From JANSYL01 sp963921255 (lineage in GTDB: Bacteria > Pseudomonadota > Alphaproteobacteria > Rhodobacterales > Rhodobacteraceae): a stretch of DNA of 64,000 bases. The notes below the pieces were generated by a model. It had not been told where the DNA came from and did no database searches. It saw only the letters and a list, made by a program, of their open reading frames with translations. The position numbers were made by a program, and so were the translations under genes. Within the stretch, counting starts at the first letter, position 1. Each line of letters starts with the position of its first letter. The DNA is taken from NCBI GenBank assembly GCA_963921255.3, contig CAWUEW020000001.1:558001-622000 (forward strand), given 5' to 3'. Below, one piece after another: positions 27,329 through 35,851 of the stretch.

Positions 27329-28716
27329 GCCAACAGCTCCTTCCAGCGGGCGATCTGGGCGCGCACCTGATCGGGTGCCGTGCCACCATAGGATTGGCGC
27401 GAGGCGACCGAATTCTGCACACCCAGAACGGTGAACACATCTTCGGTAATGTCGCTGTGAACCGATTGCATGTCCACAAGGCTCAGGTCCGGCAAGTCGC
27501 ATCCGCGGTCTTCCGCCATTTTGACCAGCGCACCGGTGACATGGTGGGCATCACGGAACGGCATATTGAGCGCGCGCACCAACCAATCGGCCAGATCGGT
27601 CGCCGTGGAGAAGCCACTGGACGCGGCTGCCTCAAGGCTTGCGCGGTTGGCAGTCATGTCGCCGACCATGCCGGTCATCGCCGCCAGGGCCAACATCAGG
27701 TTGTCGGCGGCATCAAAGACCTGCTCTTTGTCTTCCTGCATATCCTTGGAATAGGCCAGCGGCAGGCCCTTCATCACGGTCATCAGGGCGACGTTCGCCC
27801 CGAAAACCCGTCCGATCTTGGCGCGGATCAGCTCGGCCGCGTCCGGGTTCTTTTTCTGCGGCATGATCGACGAACCGGTCGAGAACCGGTCCGACAGGGT
27901 GACAAAGCGAAACTGGGCCGACGACCAAACGACCAGCTCCTCGGCAAAACGGCTCAGATGCATCGCACAGATCGAGGCCGCGGCCAGAAACTCCAACGCG
28001 AAATCCCGGTCGCTGACAGCATCCAGCGAATTGGCCGCCGGCCGGTCGAACCCAAGGGCTGCGGCCGTCATGTGCCGGTCGATCGGAAAAGACGTGCCCG
28101 CCAGCGCGGCGGCCCCAAGCGGGCTTTCGTTCATCCGGGCGCGGGCATCCACAAAGCGCGACCGGTCGCGCGCGAACATTTCGACATAGGCCATCATGTG
28201 ATGGCCCCACGTCACCGGCTGCGCGGTCTGCAGATGCGTGAAGCCGGGCATCACCCAATCGGCCCCGGCTTCGGCCTGCGCCAGCAGGGCGCGGATCAAC
28301 GCCTCGAGACCGTCGATGGCGGCATCGATCTGATCGCGAACCCACAGTTTGAAATCCGTCGCAACCTGATCGTTCCGCGACCGACCCGTGTGCAGACGTC
28401 CTGCCGGTTCGCCGATCACCTCTTTCAGGCGCGCCTCGACATTCATGTGAATGTCTTCCAGCGCGGTCGAAAACGCGAAATTCCCGCCTTCGATCTCTGA
28501 CAAGACCGTGAGCAGGCCTTCCCGGATCGTCTCGGCGTCCTTATCCGTGAGGATACCCACATGGGCCAGCATTGCCGCATGGGCGCGGGAGCCTTCGATA
28601 TCCTGCTTCGCGAGCCGCTTGTCGAATCCGATCGAGGCGTTAATTGCCTCCATGATCGCGTCCGGCCCGGCCGCAAAGCGACCGCCCCACATGGTATTGG
28701 CGTTTTGGTCCGTCAT
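27325..28716 (-). CDS. argH: Argininosuccinate lyase
   Basis: 463-residue enzyme that splits argininosuccinate into arginine and fumarate, the last step of arginine synthesis. The start MTDQNANTMWGGRF is typical. The catalytic signature GSSIMPQKKNPD is present, as are TGRSRNDQVATD and HLQTAQPVTWGHH. Soluble homotetramer in the family. Divergent from tlpA by 31 bp and followed in an ATGA overlap by the small lipoprotein gene. Confidence 0.97.
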   Translation of the reverse strand: MTDQNANTMWGGRFAAGPDAIMEAINASIGFDKRLAKQDIEGSRAHAAMLAHVGILTDKDAETIREGLLTVLSEIEGGNFAFSTALEDIHMNVEARLKEVIGEPAGRLHTGRSRNDQVATDFKLWVRDQIDAAIDGLEALIRALLAQAEAGADWVMPGFTHLQTAQPVTWGHHMMAYVEMFARDRSRFVDARARMNESPLGAAALAGTSFPIDRHMTAAALGFDRPAANSLDAVSDRDFALEFLAAASICAMHLSRFAEELVVWSSAQFRFVTLSDRFSTGSSIMPQKKNPDAAELIRAKIGRVFGANVALMTVMKGLPLAYSKDMQEDKEQVFDAADNLMLALAAMTGMVGDMTANRASLEAAASSGFSTATDLADWLVRALNMPFRDAHHVTGALVKMAEDRGCDLPDLSLVDMQSVHSDITEDVFTVLGVQNSVASRQSYGGTAPDQVRAQIARWKELLA

Positions 28717-28747
28717 GTCCTTCGACCCTTTGCGGGAGACTGTTTAG

Positions 28748-29308
28748 ATGATCCGTACGTTGCGCACCGCGCTGCTCTACCTTGCCCTTGCCGCCGGTGC
28801 AAATGCTGCGCTGGCCGATGGGTTTGACGATCTTCTCGTCGGTGAAATGCGGGGCGTGGTGATGCATGACGCGCCCGTTGCCGCCTCCGAGCTGCCGTTT
28901 CTGCGGGAAGATGACAGCGAAGGTGCCTTGTCGGACTTTGCCGGACAGTATGTGGTTCTGAATTTCTGGGCCACGTGGTGCGCGCCGTGCCGCCACGAAA
29001 TGCCGGCTCTGAACCAGCTTCAGGCCGAGTTGGGGGGCGAGGATTTTCGCGTCGTGACGCTGGCCACCGGACGCAACCCGCCGCAGGCGATCCGCCGCTT
29101 TTTCGATGAAGAAGGCATCACCGAGTTGACCCAGTACCGCGACATCAACCAGCAGATCGCCCGGCAAATGGGTGTCTTCGGGTTGCCGATCACGGTCATC
29201 CTTGACCCCGATGGCAATGAGATCGGGCGCATGCGCGGCGATGCCGAGTGGGCCAGCCCCGAGGCGTTCGATCTGATCGAAGCGATTCTGGATCGACCCG
29301 AAGCGTGA
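28748..29308 (+). CDS. TlpA-like thiol:disulfide oxidoreductase
   Basis: 186-residue exported thioredoxin-fold protein. The signal peptide (about 1-23, ending ALAD) is followed by a mature domain with the active site WCAPCR and the cis-Pro loop FGLPITVILDPDG. It acts in the periplasm, probably reducing cytochrome c haem-site cysteines or Cu sites, as TlpA/CcmG proteins do. Divergent from argH. A G+C-rich hairpin follows the stop. Confidence 0.92.
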   Translation: MIRTLRTALLYLALAAGANAALADGFDDLLVGEMRGVVMHDAPVAASELPFLREDDSEGALSDFAGQYVVLNFWATWCAPCRHEMPALNQLQAELGGEDFRVVTLATGRNPPQAIRRFFDEEGITELTQYRDINQQIARQMGVFGLPITVILDPDGNEIGRMRGDAEWASPEAFDLIEAILDRPEA

Positions 29309-29313
29309 GATTT

Positions 29314-29342
29314 GGGGCGCTGCCCCCGGCCTCCGGCCGCCC
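29314..29342. terminator. G+C-rich hairpin after tlpA, likely dispersed family element
   Basis: GGGGC (29314-29318) can pair with GCCCC (29338-29342), and GGCC-TCC-GGCC forms an inner stem. The pattern, a run of G, CTGCCCC, a second hairpin, CCCCC and then ACACTTTTGAAACAGAG, resembles a palindromic 3' element I recall as frequent after genes in Rhodobacterales. It follows tlpA and could act as its terminator. Confidence 0.55.
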
Positions 29343-29446
29343 CCTGGACACTTTTGAAACAGAGAATAGGCACCGGTTCGACCGCTGCCCGATGAAGGGT
29401 CCGATGGGTCCGGCACATCGCGGAGCACCGTGACCTGACCGCGCCG

Positions 29447-30025
29447 TTACCGGGCGAGCGCCTGAACCTCGGCATGTCGGAAGCATGTGGTTAGGTGGTC
29501 GTTGACCACACCGCAGGCCTGCAACCACGCGTAGACAATCGTGGGCCCGCAGAATTTGAAGCCCGCTTTCTTCAGATCCTTGGACATTTGCACGCTCAAC
29601 GGGGTCGAGGCCGGGACGTCATCCATGCTGGCCCAGGCATTCTGGACCGGTGTCCCGTCGACATAGTCCCAGACAAACCGGTCAAACCCGCCATTTTCCT
29701 CGATCGTGATCCAGGCTTTGGCGTTGCCGATGGTCGCCTCGATCTTGCCGCGGTGACGGACGATGCCGGGATCGGCCAGCAAACGCTCGACCTCGGGCGC
29801 GCCCCAGGTCGCGATCACATACGGGTCGAACCCTTCGAACGCCGCGCGGAACGCTTCGCGTTTGCGCAGGATGGTGATCCAGGCGAGACCGGCCTGAAAC
29901 CCATCGAGGATCAGCTTCTCCCACAGGGCGCGGCTGTCATACTCGGGCACGCCCCATTCGGTGTCGTGATACGCGATGTAAAGCGGATCCATCCCATGCC
30001 AGCCGCAGCGTCCGATCTCGGTCAT
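29447..30025 (-). CDS. tag: DNA-3-methyladenine glycosylase I
   Basis: 192-residue base-excision enzyme that removes 3-methyladenine. The N-terminal zinc ligands (RCGWHG) and substrate-pocket motif YHDTEWGVP with the catalytic Glu are present, as is FQAGLAWITILRKREAFR. The C-terminal zinc-binding part reads NDHLTTCFRH. The ATG with GGAA upstream was chosen; a TTG 15 nt further up is possible. Confidence 0.95.
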   Translation of the reverse strand: MTEIGRCGWHGMDPLYIAYHDTEWGVPEYDSRALWEKLILDGFQAGLAWITILRKREAFRAAFEGFDPYVIATWGAPEVERLLADPGIVRHRGKIEATIGNAKAWITIEENGGFDRFVWDYVDGTPVQNAWASMDDVPASTPLSVQMSKDLKKAGFKFCGPTIVYAWLQACGVVNDHLTTCFRHAEVQALAR

Positions 30026-30141
30026 GCCAGTTCCGATCAATTAGAACAAAATGTGAATCTTCAGCTCTCCTTAAGGGTTTTGGCGGCATCAAGGCAAGCG
30101 CAAGCACGGTCGGAGGGCACACGGGACGGATTGGGCGCAAA

Positions 30142-31068
30142 TTGGTGGATGCCGGGCTGGAAAGCCCGCTGGATGCCGCGATTTCCCAACGGGATCGCGG
30201 GACGCTGGCAATGGTGCGCGCCGCGCTGGAGCGCGGGGATGCCGTGCTGGCCTTCCAGCCGGTGATGCGCGCCGACGGGGCCGGGGTGGCCTTTTACGAG
30301 GGGCTGATCCGGATCATGGATGACACCGGGCGGGTGATCCCCGCGCGCGATTTCATTTCCGTGGTCGAAGATCAGGACCTGGGACGCCACATTGATTGCG
30401 CGGCGCTGCGGATCGGATTGAACACGCTCAAGGGCAACCCGAACCTGCGGCTGGCGATCAACATGTCGGCGCGGTCCGTCGGCTATCCGGCGTGGATGCA
30501 GATCCTGCGTCGGACGGTCAAACAGCGCCCCGATGTGGCGCAGCGGCTGATTCTGGAAATCACCGAAACCTCCGTCATGCAGATGCCCGAGATTGTGAAG
30601 ATCTTCATGGAAGAGCTGCAGGATAAGGGCATCACCTTTGCGCTGGATGATTTCGGCGCCGGCTACACGGCGTTCCAGCACCTCAAGAATTTCTGCTTTG
30701 ACATCTTGAAGATCGACGGCCAGTTCGCGCGCAACGTCAGCGTGGATGCAGACAACCAGGTGATGACCGAAGCCCTGATTTCATTGGCCCGCCACTTCGA
30801 TATGCTTGTGGTGTCCGAGGCTGTGGAGACGCAGGCCGAGGCCGATTGGCTGACAGCAGCGGGCGTCGATTGCTTGCAGGGCTACTATTACGGCGCCCCG
30901 ACGATGACGCCGCCTTGGCGCCAAGCGGGGGTGTCGGCCGCCTCCCGACGGGCGCCCCGCACGGCTGAGACACCGTGTCCGTTGTGCCGCCCAGTGCCGC
31001 CCCGTATCACTCCCCCCAAGATTGCAAGGCCGCGCGCGGCTTCTCGCGGCGCGGTCCCGGACCTATGA
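30142..31068 (+). CDS. EAL-domain c-di-GMP phosphodiesterase, no GGDEF domain
   Basis: 308-residue soluble protein built of one EAL domain. The motif reads FYEGL, with catalytic partners LRLAINMSARS, LILEITET, FALDDFGAGYT, DILKIDGQFAR, VVSEAVET and LQGYYYG, so a phosphodiesterase activity is plausible. A C-terminal tail of about 50 residues, rich in Arg/Pro/Ala and containing TPCPLC, continues after the domain up to just before phaA. The start is unclear: TTG with a GTG next to it, in a frame open further upstream without any ATG. Confidence 0.85.
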   Translation: MVDAGLESPLDAAISQRDRGTLAMVRAALERGDAVLAFQPVMRADGAGVAFYEGLIRIMDDTGRVIPARDFISVVEDQDLGRHIDCAALRIGLNTLKGNPNLRLAINMSARSVGYPAWMQILRRTVKQRPDVAQRLILEITETSVMQMPEIVKIFMEELQDKGITFALDDFGAGYTAFQHLKNFCFDILKIDGQFARNVSVDADNQVMTEALISLARHFDMLVVSEAVETQAEADWLTAAGVDCLQGYYYGAPTMTPPWRQAGVSAASRRAPRTAETPCPLCRPVPPRITPPKIARPRAASRGAVPDL

Positions 31069-31079
31069 AAGGGACTTCC

Positions 31080-32255
31080 ATGACCAATGTCGTAATCGCT
31101 TCGGCCGCTCGCACGCCGGTCGGCAGCTTCTTGGGCTCCTACGCCAACACCCCTGCGCATGAACTTGGACGCATTGTGCTCGAAGCCGTGGTTGAGCGCG
31201 CGGGTGTCGACAAATCCGAAGTGTCCGAAACCATCCTTGGCCAGGTTCTGACCGCGGCCCAAGGCCAAAACCCGGCCCGTCAGGCCCATATCAACGCCGG
31301 CCTGCCGCAGGAATCGGCCGCTTGGGGCATCAACCAGGTGTGCGGTTCGGGACTGCGCGCCGTGGCGCTTGGCGCACAGCACATCCAACTGGGTGACGCG
31401 TCAATCGTGATCGCCGGTGGCCAGGAAAACATGTCCATGAGCCCCCACGCGGCCGCTCTGCGCCAGGGTCAGAAGATGGGCGACATGAAATACATCGACA
31501 CGATGATTCGTGACGGTCTGTGGGACGCGTTCAACGGCTATCACATGGGCCAAACCGCCGAGAACGTTGCCGAGAAATGGCAGATCAGCCGCGACATGCA
31601 GGATGAATTTGCCGTCGGATCCCAGAACAAGGCCGAGGCCGCCCAGAAGGCCGGCAAGTTCGCCGACGAAATCACCGCCGTCACCATCAAGACCCGCAAG
31701 GGCGACATCGTGGTCGACAGTGATGAATACATTCGCCACGGCGCGACCATGGAAGCCATGCAGAAGCTGCGCCCGGCCTTCACCAAGGACGGCTCGGTCA
31801 CCGCGGCCAACGCCTCGGGTCTGAACGACGGCGCCGCCGCCACCCTGCTGATGAGCGCCGATGAAGCAGAAAAACGCGGCATCGAGCCGCTGGCCCGGAT
31901 CGCATCCTACGCCACGGCGGGGCTCGACCCCTCGATCATGGGCGTCGGTCCGATCTACGCCTCGCGCAAGGCGCTGGACAAAGCCGGCTGGTCGGTTGGT
32001 GACCTGGATCTTGTCGAGGCCAACGAAGCCTTCGCCGCGCAGGCCTGCGCCGTGAACAAGGACATGGGATGGGACCCCGAGATCGTGAACGTGAACGGCG
32101 GCGCCATCGCCATCGGTCACCCGATCGGCGCGTCGGGCGCGCGGGTTCTGAACACGCTTCTCTTCGAAATGCAGCGCCGCGACGCTAAGAAAGGCCTCGC
32201 CACGCTCTGCATCGGGGGTGGCATGGGCGTCGCACTCTGCGTTGAGCGCCCCTGA
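31080..32255 (+). CDS. phaA: Acetyl-CoA C-acetyltransferase (beta-ketothiolase)
   Basis: 391-residue thiolase that joins two acetyl-CoA to acetoacetyl-CoA. The acyl-cysteine is C88 in NQVCGSGLRAV, the catalytic His is in GHPIGASGAR, and the second Cys is in TLCIGGGMG. The start ATG follows AAAGGGA. It precedes phaB by 87 nt in the same direction, so the pair makes 3-hydroxybutyryl-CoA for polyhydroxybutyrate or the ethylmalonyl-CoA route. phaC is not in the window. Confidence 0.97.
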   Translation: MTNVVIASAARTPVGSFLGSYANTPAHELGRIVLEAVVERAGVDKSEVSETILGQVLTAAQGQNPARQAHINAGLPQESAAWGINQVCGSGLRAVALGAQHIQLGDASIVIAGGQENMSMSPHAAALRQGQKMGDMKYIDTMIRDGLWDAFNGYHMGQTAENVAEKWQISRDMQDEFAVGSQNKAEAAQKAGKFADEITAVTIKTRKGDIVVDSDEYIRHGATMEAMQKLRPAFTKDGSVTAANASGLNDGAAATLLMSADEAEKRGIEPLARIASYATAGLDPSIMGVGPIYASRKALDKAGWSVGDLDLVEANEAFAAQACAVNKDMGWDPEIVNVNGGAIAIGHPIGASGARVLNTLLFEMQRRDAKKGLATLCIGGGMGVALCVERP

Positions 32256-32342
32256 TCTGGATCAAGGCGGCGCAGGTCCGCGCCGCCTAACCCCGCACAA
32301 GGCCCCGAAAAAGGGCAAAGATTTCCTGGAGGAGACGAACGA

Positions 32343-33068
32343 ATGGGACGTGTAGCACTGGTCACCGGCGGCAGCCGGGGCATTGGCGAAGCCATTTCCA
32401 AGGCCCTGAAGGCCGAAGGGTACGAAGTTGCCGCAACCTACGCCGGCAACGATGAAAAGGCCGCGGCCTTTACCGAAGCGACCGGCATCAAGACCTACAA
32501 ATGGGACGTGGCCAGCTACGAGGCCTCCGAAGCTGGCATCGCTCAGGTCGAAGCCGATCTCGGCCCCATCGAAGTGGTCGTCGCCAACGCGGGCATCACC
32601 TGGGACGGTTTCTTCCACAAGATGAAGCCCGAGCAGTGGCAAAAGGTCATCGACACCAACCTGACCGGCGTGTTCAACACCGTGCGCCCCGTGTGGCCCG
32701 GCATGCGTGAACGCGGCTTTGGGCGGGTCATCGTGATCTCGTCGATCAACGGTCAGAAGGGCCAGGCCGGCCAAGTCAACTACGCCGCCACCAAAGCGGG
32801 CGATCTGGGCATCGTGAAGTCGCTGGCGCAGGAAGGCGCGGCCAAGGGCATCACGGCCAACGCGGTGTGCCCCGGCTACATCGGCACCGAAATGGTCCGC
32901 GCGATCCCGGAAGAGGTTCTGAACTCGAAGATCATCCCGCAAATCCCGGCGGGCCGTTTGGGCGAGCCGGAAGAAATTGCGCGCTGCGTGACCTTCCTGG
33001 CCTCGGACGATGCCGGCTTCATCAACGGCTCGACGATTTCGGCCAACGGCGCCCAGTTCTTCGTCTGA
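32343..33068 (+). CDS. phaB: Acetoacetyl-CoA reductase
   Basis: 241-residue NADPH-dependent short-chain reductase giving (R)-3-hydroxybutyryl-CoA. The nucleotide motif VTGGSRGIG, NAGIT, the catalytic serine in ISSINGQKGQ, the YAATKAG tyrosine/lysine pair and the CPGYIGTEMV loop are all conserved for PhaB. Start behind GGAGGAG. The operon phaA-phaB ends in a strong terminator. Confidence 0.97.
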   Translation: MGRVALVTGGSRGIGEAISKALKAEGYEVAATYAGNDEKAAAFTEATGIKTYKWDVASYEASEAGIAQVEADLGPIEVVVANAGITWDGFFHKMKPEQWQKVIDTNLTGVFNTVRPVWPGMRERGFGRVIVISSINGQKGQAGQVNYAATKAGDLGIVKSLAQEGAAKGITANAVCPGYIGTEMVRAIPEEVLNSKIIPQIPAGRLGEPEEIARCVTFLASDDAGFINGSTISANGAQFFV

Positions 33069-33088
33069 CCCAAGACACCAGAAACACG

Positions 33089-33118
33089 AAAGGCCGGGAC
33101 AGCGTCCCGGCCTTTTTC
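33089..33118 (+). terminator. Rho-independent terminator of phaAB
   Basis: A perfect 12-bp stem AAAGGCCGGGAC / GTCCCGGCCTTT with a 3-nt loop, followed directly by TTCG and T-rich bases. It lies 20 nt after the phaB stop, in the convergent gap before two tiny reverse genes. Confidence 0.9.
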
Positions 33119-33134
33119 GTTGGGTGTCGGGGCC

Positions 33135-33245
33135 TCAGCGGCGGCCGAACAACGATGCAACGCCGCGCCAGAAGTGGCTGGCAATCTCGCCGCGGGCTTC
33201 AACGATCGCGTCGCGGGTCTTCGGCGTGTGGGCAAAACCTTCCAT
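33135..33245 (-). CDS. Tiny protein, paralogue of its upstream neighbour
   Basis: A 36-residue reading frame starting MEGFAHTPKTRDAIVEARG and ending SLFGRR, with GGAG about 7 nt before its ATG. Compared without gaps with the 38-residue frame 110 bp upstream, the last 27 residues share T, A, I, A, E, L, G, R, R at the same places. Amphipathic helix with a basic end likely. No known family recognised. Confidence 0.65.
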   Translation of the reverse strand: MEGFAHTPKTRDAIVEARGEIASHFWRGVASLFGRR

Positions 33246-33355
33246 CGGGGTCTCCAATCTTGATCTATGTGCTGTTGTCTTGACCTGAATATAGGTCATA
33301 AATGCTGACTTAGAATCGCGTATCCGGAAATCCGGGTTTGCACGCGATGCAGGGC

Positions 33356-33472
33356 TCAGCTGCGGCGACCGGTCAGGAAACCCCAGACCTCACCCAAGAT
33401 TTTCCCACGTTCCTGGTGGGCCCGGGTGATGGCGTTTTGCGTGGCGCGGTCGGTGGTATTGTCAAAAAACAT
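33356..33472 (-). CDS. Tiny protein, paralogue of its downstream neighbour
   Basis: A 38-residue reading frame that starts MFFDNTTDRATQNAITRAH and ends GFLTGRRS. AAGG lies about 9 nt before the ATG. The core T..AI..A..E and the GRR end are shared with the next frame downstream. It is divergent from the LysR gene across about 110 bp, so control by that regulator is possible. Confidence 0.65.
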   Translation of the reverse strand: MFFDNTTDRATQNAITRAHQERGKILGEVWGFLTGRRS

Positions 33473-33581
33473 CTTACGAACCTTTCGTTTCGTGTTCTGG
33501 ATTGACCCTTAGATGCGCCTTTTTCCGGCCTCCGACAAACGAGACTTTCCAAGTCTTCAGTTAAGCTGTATTTAAGTGAAC

Positions 33582-34538
33582 ATGTCAGACCGCCTTCCGC
33601 CCCTCACCGCTCTTCGCGCTTTTGATGCCGCTGCACGGCATATGAGCTTTGCCAAAGCGGCCGATGAATTGAACGTCACGCCCGCCGCACTCAGCTTTCA
33701 GATCAAATCCCTTGAGGAACATTTGGGCGCGCCGGTGTTTCGCCGCCTGAATCGTGCGGTGGAATTGACCGAGGCGGGCCTCGCCCTCGCCCCCGGGGCC
33801 GCGGACGGGTTCGCAGCCCTTCAGGCGGCATGGCGCGCCGCGCGTCGGGTGGGGGATCAGGCCTCGCTCACGGTGACGGCCGGCCCTGCGTTCACGGCCA
33901 AATGGCTGGCCCCGCGGCTCTTTGCCTTTGTGCAGGATCACCCGGAGATCGAGTTGAGGTTTTCGGCGACCCTCAGGCTTGTGGATTTTGCCCGGGACGA
34001 TGTCGACGTCGCTATTCGCTTTGGCAAACCGCGCGCCGAAGCCGGGCTGTTTTCGCGCGCCATTATTCGCGAATGGCTGACGCCGATGATGTCGCCCGCC
34101 CTGGCCGAGCGGTTCCCAACGCCCGACAACTTGCCGGACGCGCCGCTGCTGCATCAGGACGATATCCGGTTTTTGAAGCCTTCAATCGAGTGGCCGGCGT
34201 GGTTCGCGGCCGCCGGGGTGCCCAACCCACCCGAAACCGGCGCCCGGTTCAGCCAGGCCGATCATGCCATCGACGCGGCCGCGGCAGGCGGCGGGGTCGT
34301 GCTTGGACGGATTTCCCTGGCGGAAAAAGACCTGCGCGAAGGTCGGTTGGTGATGCCCTACAAACTGGGGCTGACCACCGAAGCGCAATACCGCTTCGTT
34401 TGCCCGGAGGGCCAGGAAACCCGGCCTCAGGTGCAAGCGTTCCTCGCATGGATAGAGGCACAGGCCGCGGAACTTGCGGCCTATGCCGAAGGATTTGAAT
34501 TCGTCGATGCGGCGGATGTTCCGCGCAATGACCCCTAG
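33582..34538 (+). CDS. LysR-family regulator, GcvA-like
   Basis: 318-residue LysR-type regulator. The N-terminal HTH reads LTALRAFDAAARHMSFAKAA and VTPAALSFQIKSLEEHLG, the GcvA-group pattern, followed by a type-2 periplasmic-binding effector domain. I chose the ATG giving MSDRLPPL; a GTG 6 nt upstream is possible. The ribosome site is weak. A small palindrome GACTT-TCC-AAGTC (33543-33555) lies in front. The target may be the divergent tiny genes. Its stop overlaps that of the convergent YdcH-like gene within CTAG. Confidence 0.92.
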   Translation: MSDRLPPLTALRAFDAAARHMSFAKAADELNVTPAALSFQIKSLEEHLGAPVFRRLNRAVELTEAGLALAPGAADGFAALQAAWRAARRVGDQASLTVTAGPAFTAKWLAPRLFAFVQDHPEIELRFSATLRLVDFARDDVDVAIRFGKPRAEAGLFSRAIIREWLTPMMSPALAERFPTPDNLPDAPLLHQDDIRFLKPSIEWPAWFAAAGVPNPPETGARFSQADHAIDAAAAGGGVVLGRISLAEKDLREGRLVMPYKLGLTTEAQYRFVCPEGQETRPQVQAFLAWIEAQAAELAAYAEGFEFVDAADVPRNDP

Positions 34539-34699
34539 CTGTCTAGGCGGCTGATCTCTTCCTTGAGGCGCAGCTTTTCTTTTTTCAGTTCGCGCAGGGC
34601 CAGGTCATCAATTCCGGGGCTGCGTTGCGCTTCTTCCACACGGTCGGAGAGGTGTGCGTGTTTCTTCTTCAATTCTGCCAGATGAGCGCCAAGCGACAT
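34535..34699 (-). CDS. YdcH/DUF465 family small protein
   Basis: 54-residue coiled-coil protein of the DUF465 family: LGAHLAELKKKHAHLSDRVEEA then LKKEKLRLKEEI. The ATG is preceded by AGGAGG. Common in proteobacteria with no firm function. Convergent with the GcvA-like gene, sharing CTAG for both stops. Confidence 0.9.
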   Translation of the reverse strand: MSLGAHLAELKKKHAHLSDRVEEAQRSPGIDDLALRELKKEKLRLKEEISRLDS

Positions 34700-34801
34700 C
34701 GAGGTCCTCCTCTCGTTGAATTGTTGGTTCAGACATCCGAGCACGGAATCCGAGTCGAGTCACGCGTTGCTTGCGCAAGATTGTTGCGTTTCACACCAGG
34801 T

Positions 34802-35581
34802 TCAGGCGGTGGCCCAGGGCAAATTTGCCCCATCCCGCAGGATGCTGCGGGCCGTCTCGGTGTAGTCGTCCCCGTCGCGTTCATGGGCTTCGCCGGCGTG
34901 CAGGACCACCGGGGCACGCATCTCGAACGGGGCTTTCCCGCCCTTCCGTGCCCGGATCACCACCCGGTTCGGGGCGCGTCCGGCCCGCGCGGCAATGGGC
35001 AGGACGGCCACAGACCCGAACCCGTCGTCAAGGGCGCCGAGGCAGTCGGGTAGGCGCGCCGTGGCCTGGATCATCTTGAGCCATCCACGCGGTTTCAGCC
35101 GGGACTTTGCAACAGCGATCCACTGGCCAAGTGCCGTATCTTCCCGCAAGGCACCCTCGCGCCCGTGGTCGTCGGCCGGGGTGCCGTCACCCGGCGCAAA
35201 ATACGGGGGGTTGGCGACGACGTGGTCAAAGCTCAGGCTGCGCAGCGCGGGCGGAAGGGCCACCAGATCGGCAACAGTCACCGTCATCGCGGCCCCGGCC
35301 TTGGCGGCATTTGCGACGGCCAACGCCGCGTATTCGGCCTGCCGCTCGACCCCCCAGATCGTCAGATCGGCGATCCGCGCATGCAGGCACAGGCTGGCAA
35401 CGCCCACACCACAGCCCAATTCCAGGATGGTTTGCCCGGGTTTTGCGGGGACGGACGCGGCCAGAAGCACAGGGTCCACCCCGGCCCGATATCCGCGTCG
35501 GGGTTGCTGGATCGACAGACGCCCGCCCAGAAACGCATCCGTGCTGACCTCCGACGCCGCGAAGCGCGCTTCGCCGGTCAC
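34802..35581 (-). CDS. SAM-dependent methyltransferase, TrmN6-like
   Basis: 259-residue methyltransferase. The SAM motif LELGCGVGVASLCL and catalytic motif VVANPPYFAPGDG point to N6-adenine methylation, as in tRNA1(Val) A37 methyltransferase. N-terminal DAFLGGRLSIQQPRRGYRAGVDPVLLAA, read in parts, matches that family. The GTG start overlaps the stop of the DUF2007 gene (GTGA), and no better start is present; longer in-frame readings would overlap the polyprenyl synthase gene. Confidence 0.88.
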   Translation of the reverse strand: MTGEARFAASEVSTDAFLGGRLSIQQPRRGYRAGVDPVLLAASVPAKPGQTILELGCGVGVASLCLHARIADLTIWGVERQAEYAALAVANAAKAGAAMTVTVADLVALPPALRSLSFDHVVANPPYFAPGDGTPADDHGREGALREDTALGQWIAVAKSRLKPRGWLKMIQATARLPDCLGALDDGFGSVAVLPIAARAGRAPNRVVIRARKGGKAPFEMRAPVVLHAGEAHERDGDDYTETARSILRDGANLPWATA

Positions 35582-35802
35582 TCGGAAACCGGCAGATCGT
35601 TGTCCCGCAGCACCGCACGGGCGCGGAATGCGTCCGCGCGGGCCACCAACAGGCGGCGCGGCAAAATGCCGATCGATCCTTCCAAGACGCTCATGTGGAC
35701 GTCCATCTCGAACACCTCTATATCCTCGCCGGATAAGAGGGCCGAGGCAAAGGCGATCACAGTGGGATCGGTGCTGCGTAAAACCTCTTGCATGAGGGGC
35801 AT
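35578..35802 (-). CDS. DUF2007 family protein
   Basis: 74-residue protein with the pattern MQEVLRSTDPTVIAFASALLSGEDIEVF, split by start choice (ATG 9 nt earlier). DUF2007 is a putative signal-transducing fold with unknown ligand. Coupled to the methyltransferase by a GTGA overlap and divergent from the polyprenyl synthase over 49 bp. Confidence 0.88.
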   Translation of the reverse strand: MPLMQEVLRSTDPTVIAFASALLSGEDIEVFEMDVHMSVLEGSIGILPRRLLVARADAFRARAVLRDNDLPVSE

Positions 35803-35851
35803 GTAAGACGCCCCATATCACTTGTCGAGATAGGGAAGGGGACCCATCCCA

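Noticed and set aside
27394..28500. 368-codon plus-strand frame opposite argH
   Set aside because: argH is canonical on the reverse strand; the antisense product is His/Arg/Gly-rich with no known fold.
33576..33581. GTG as the start of the GcvA-like LysR gene
   Set aside because: Adds only two residues; the ATG giving MSDRLPPL matches the usual N-terminus. Not certain.
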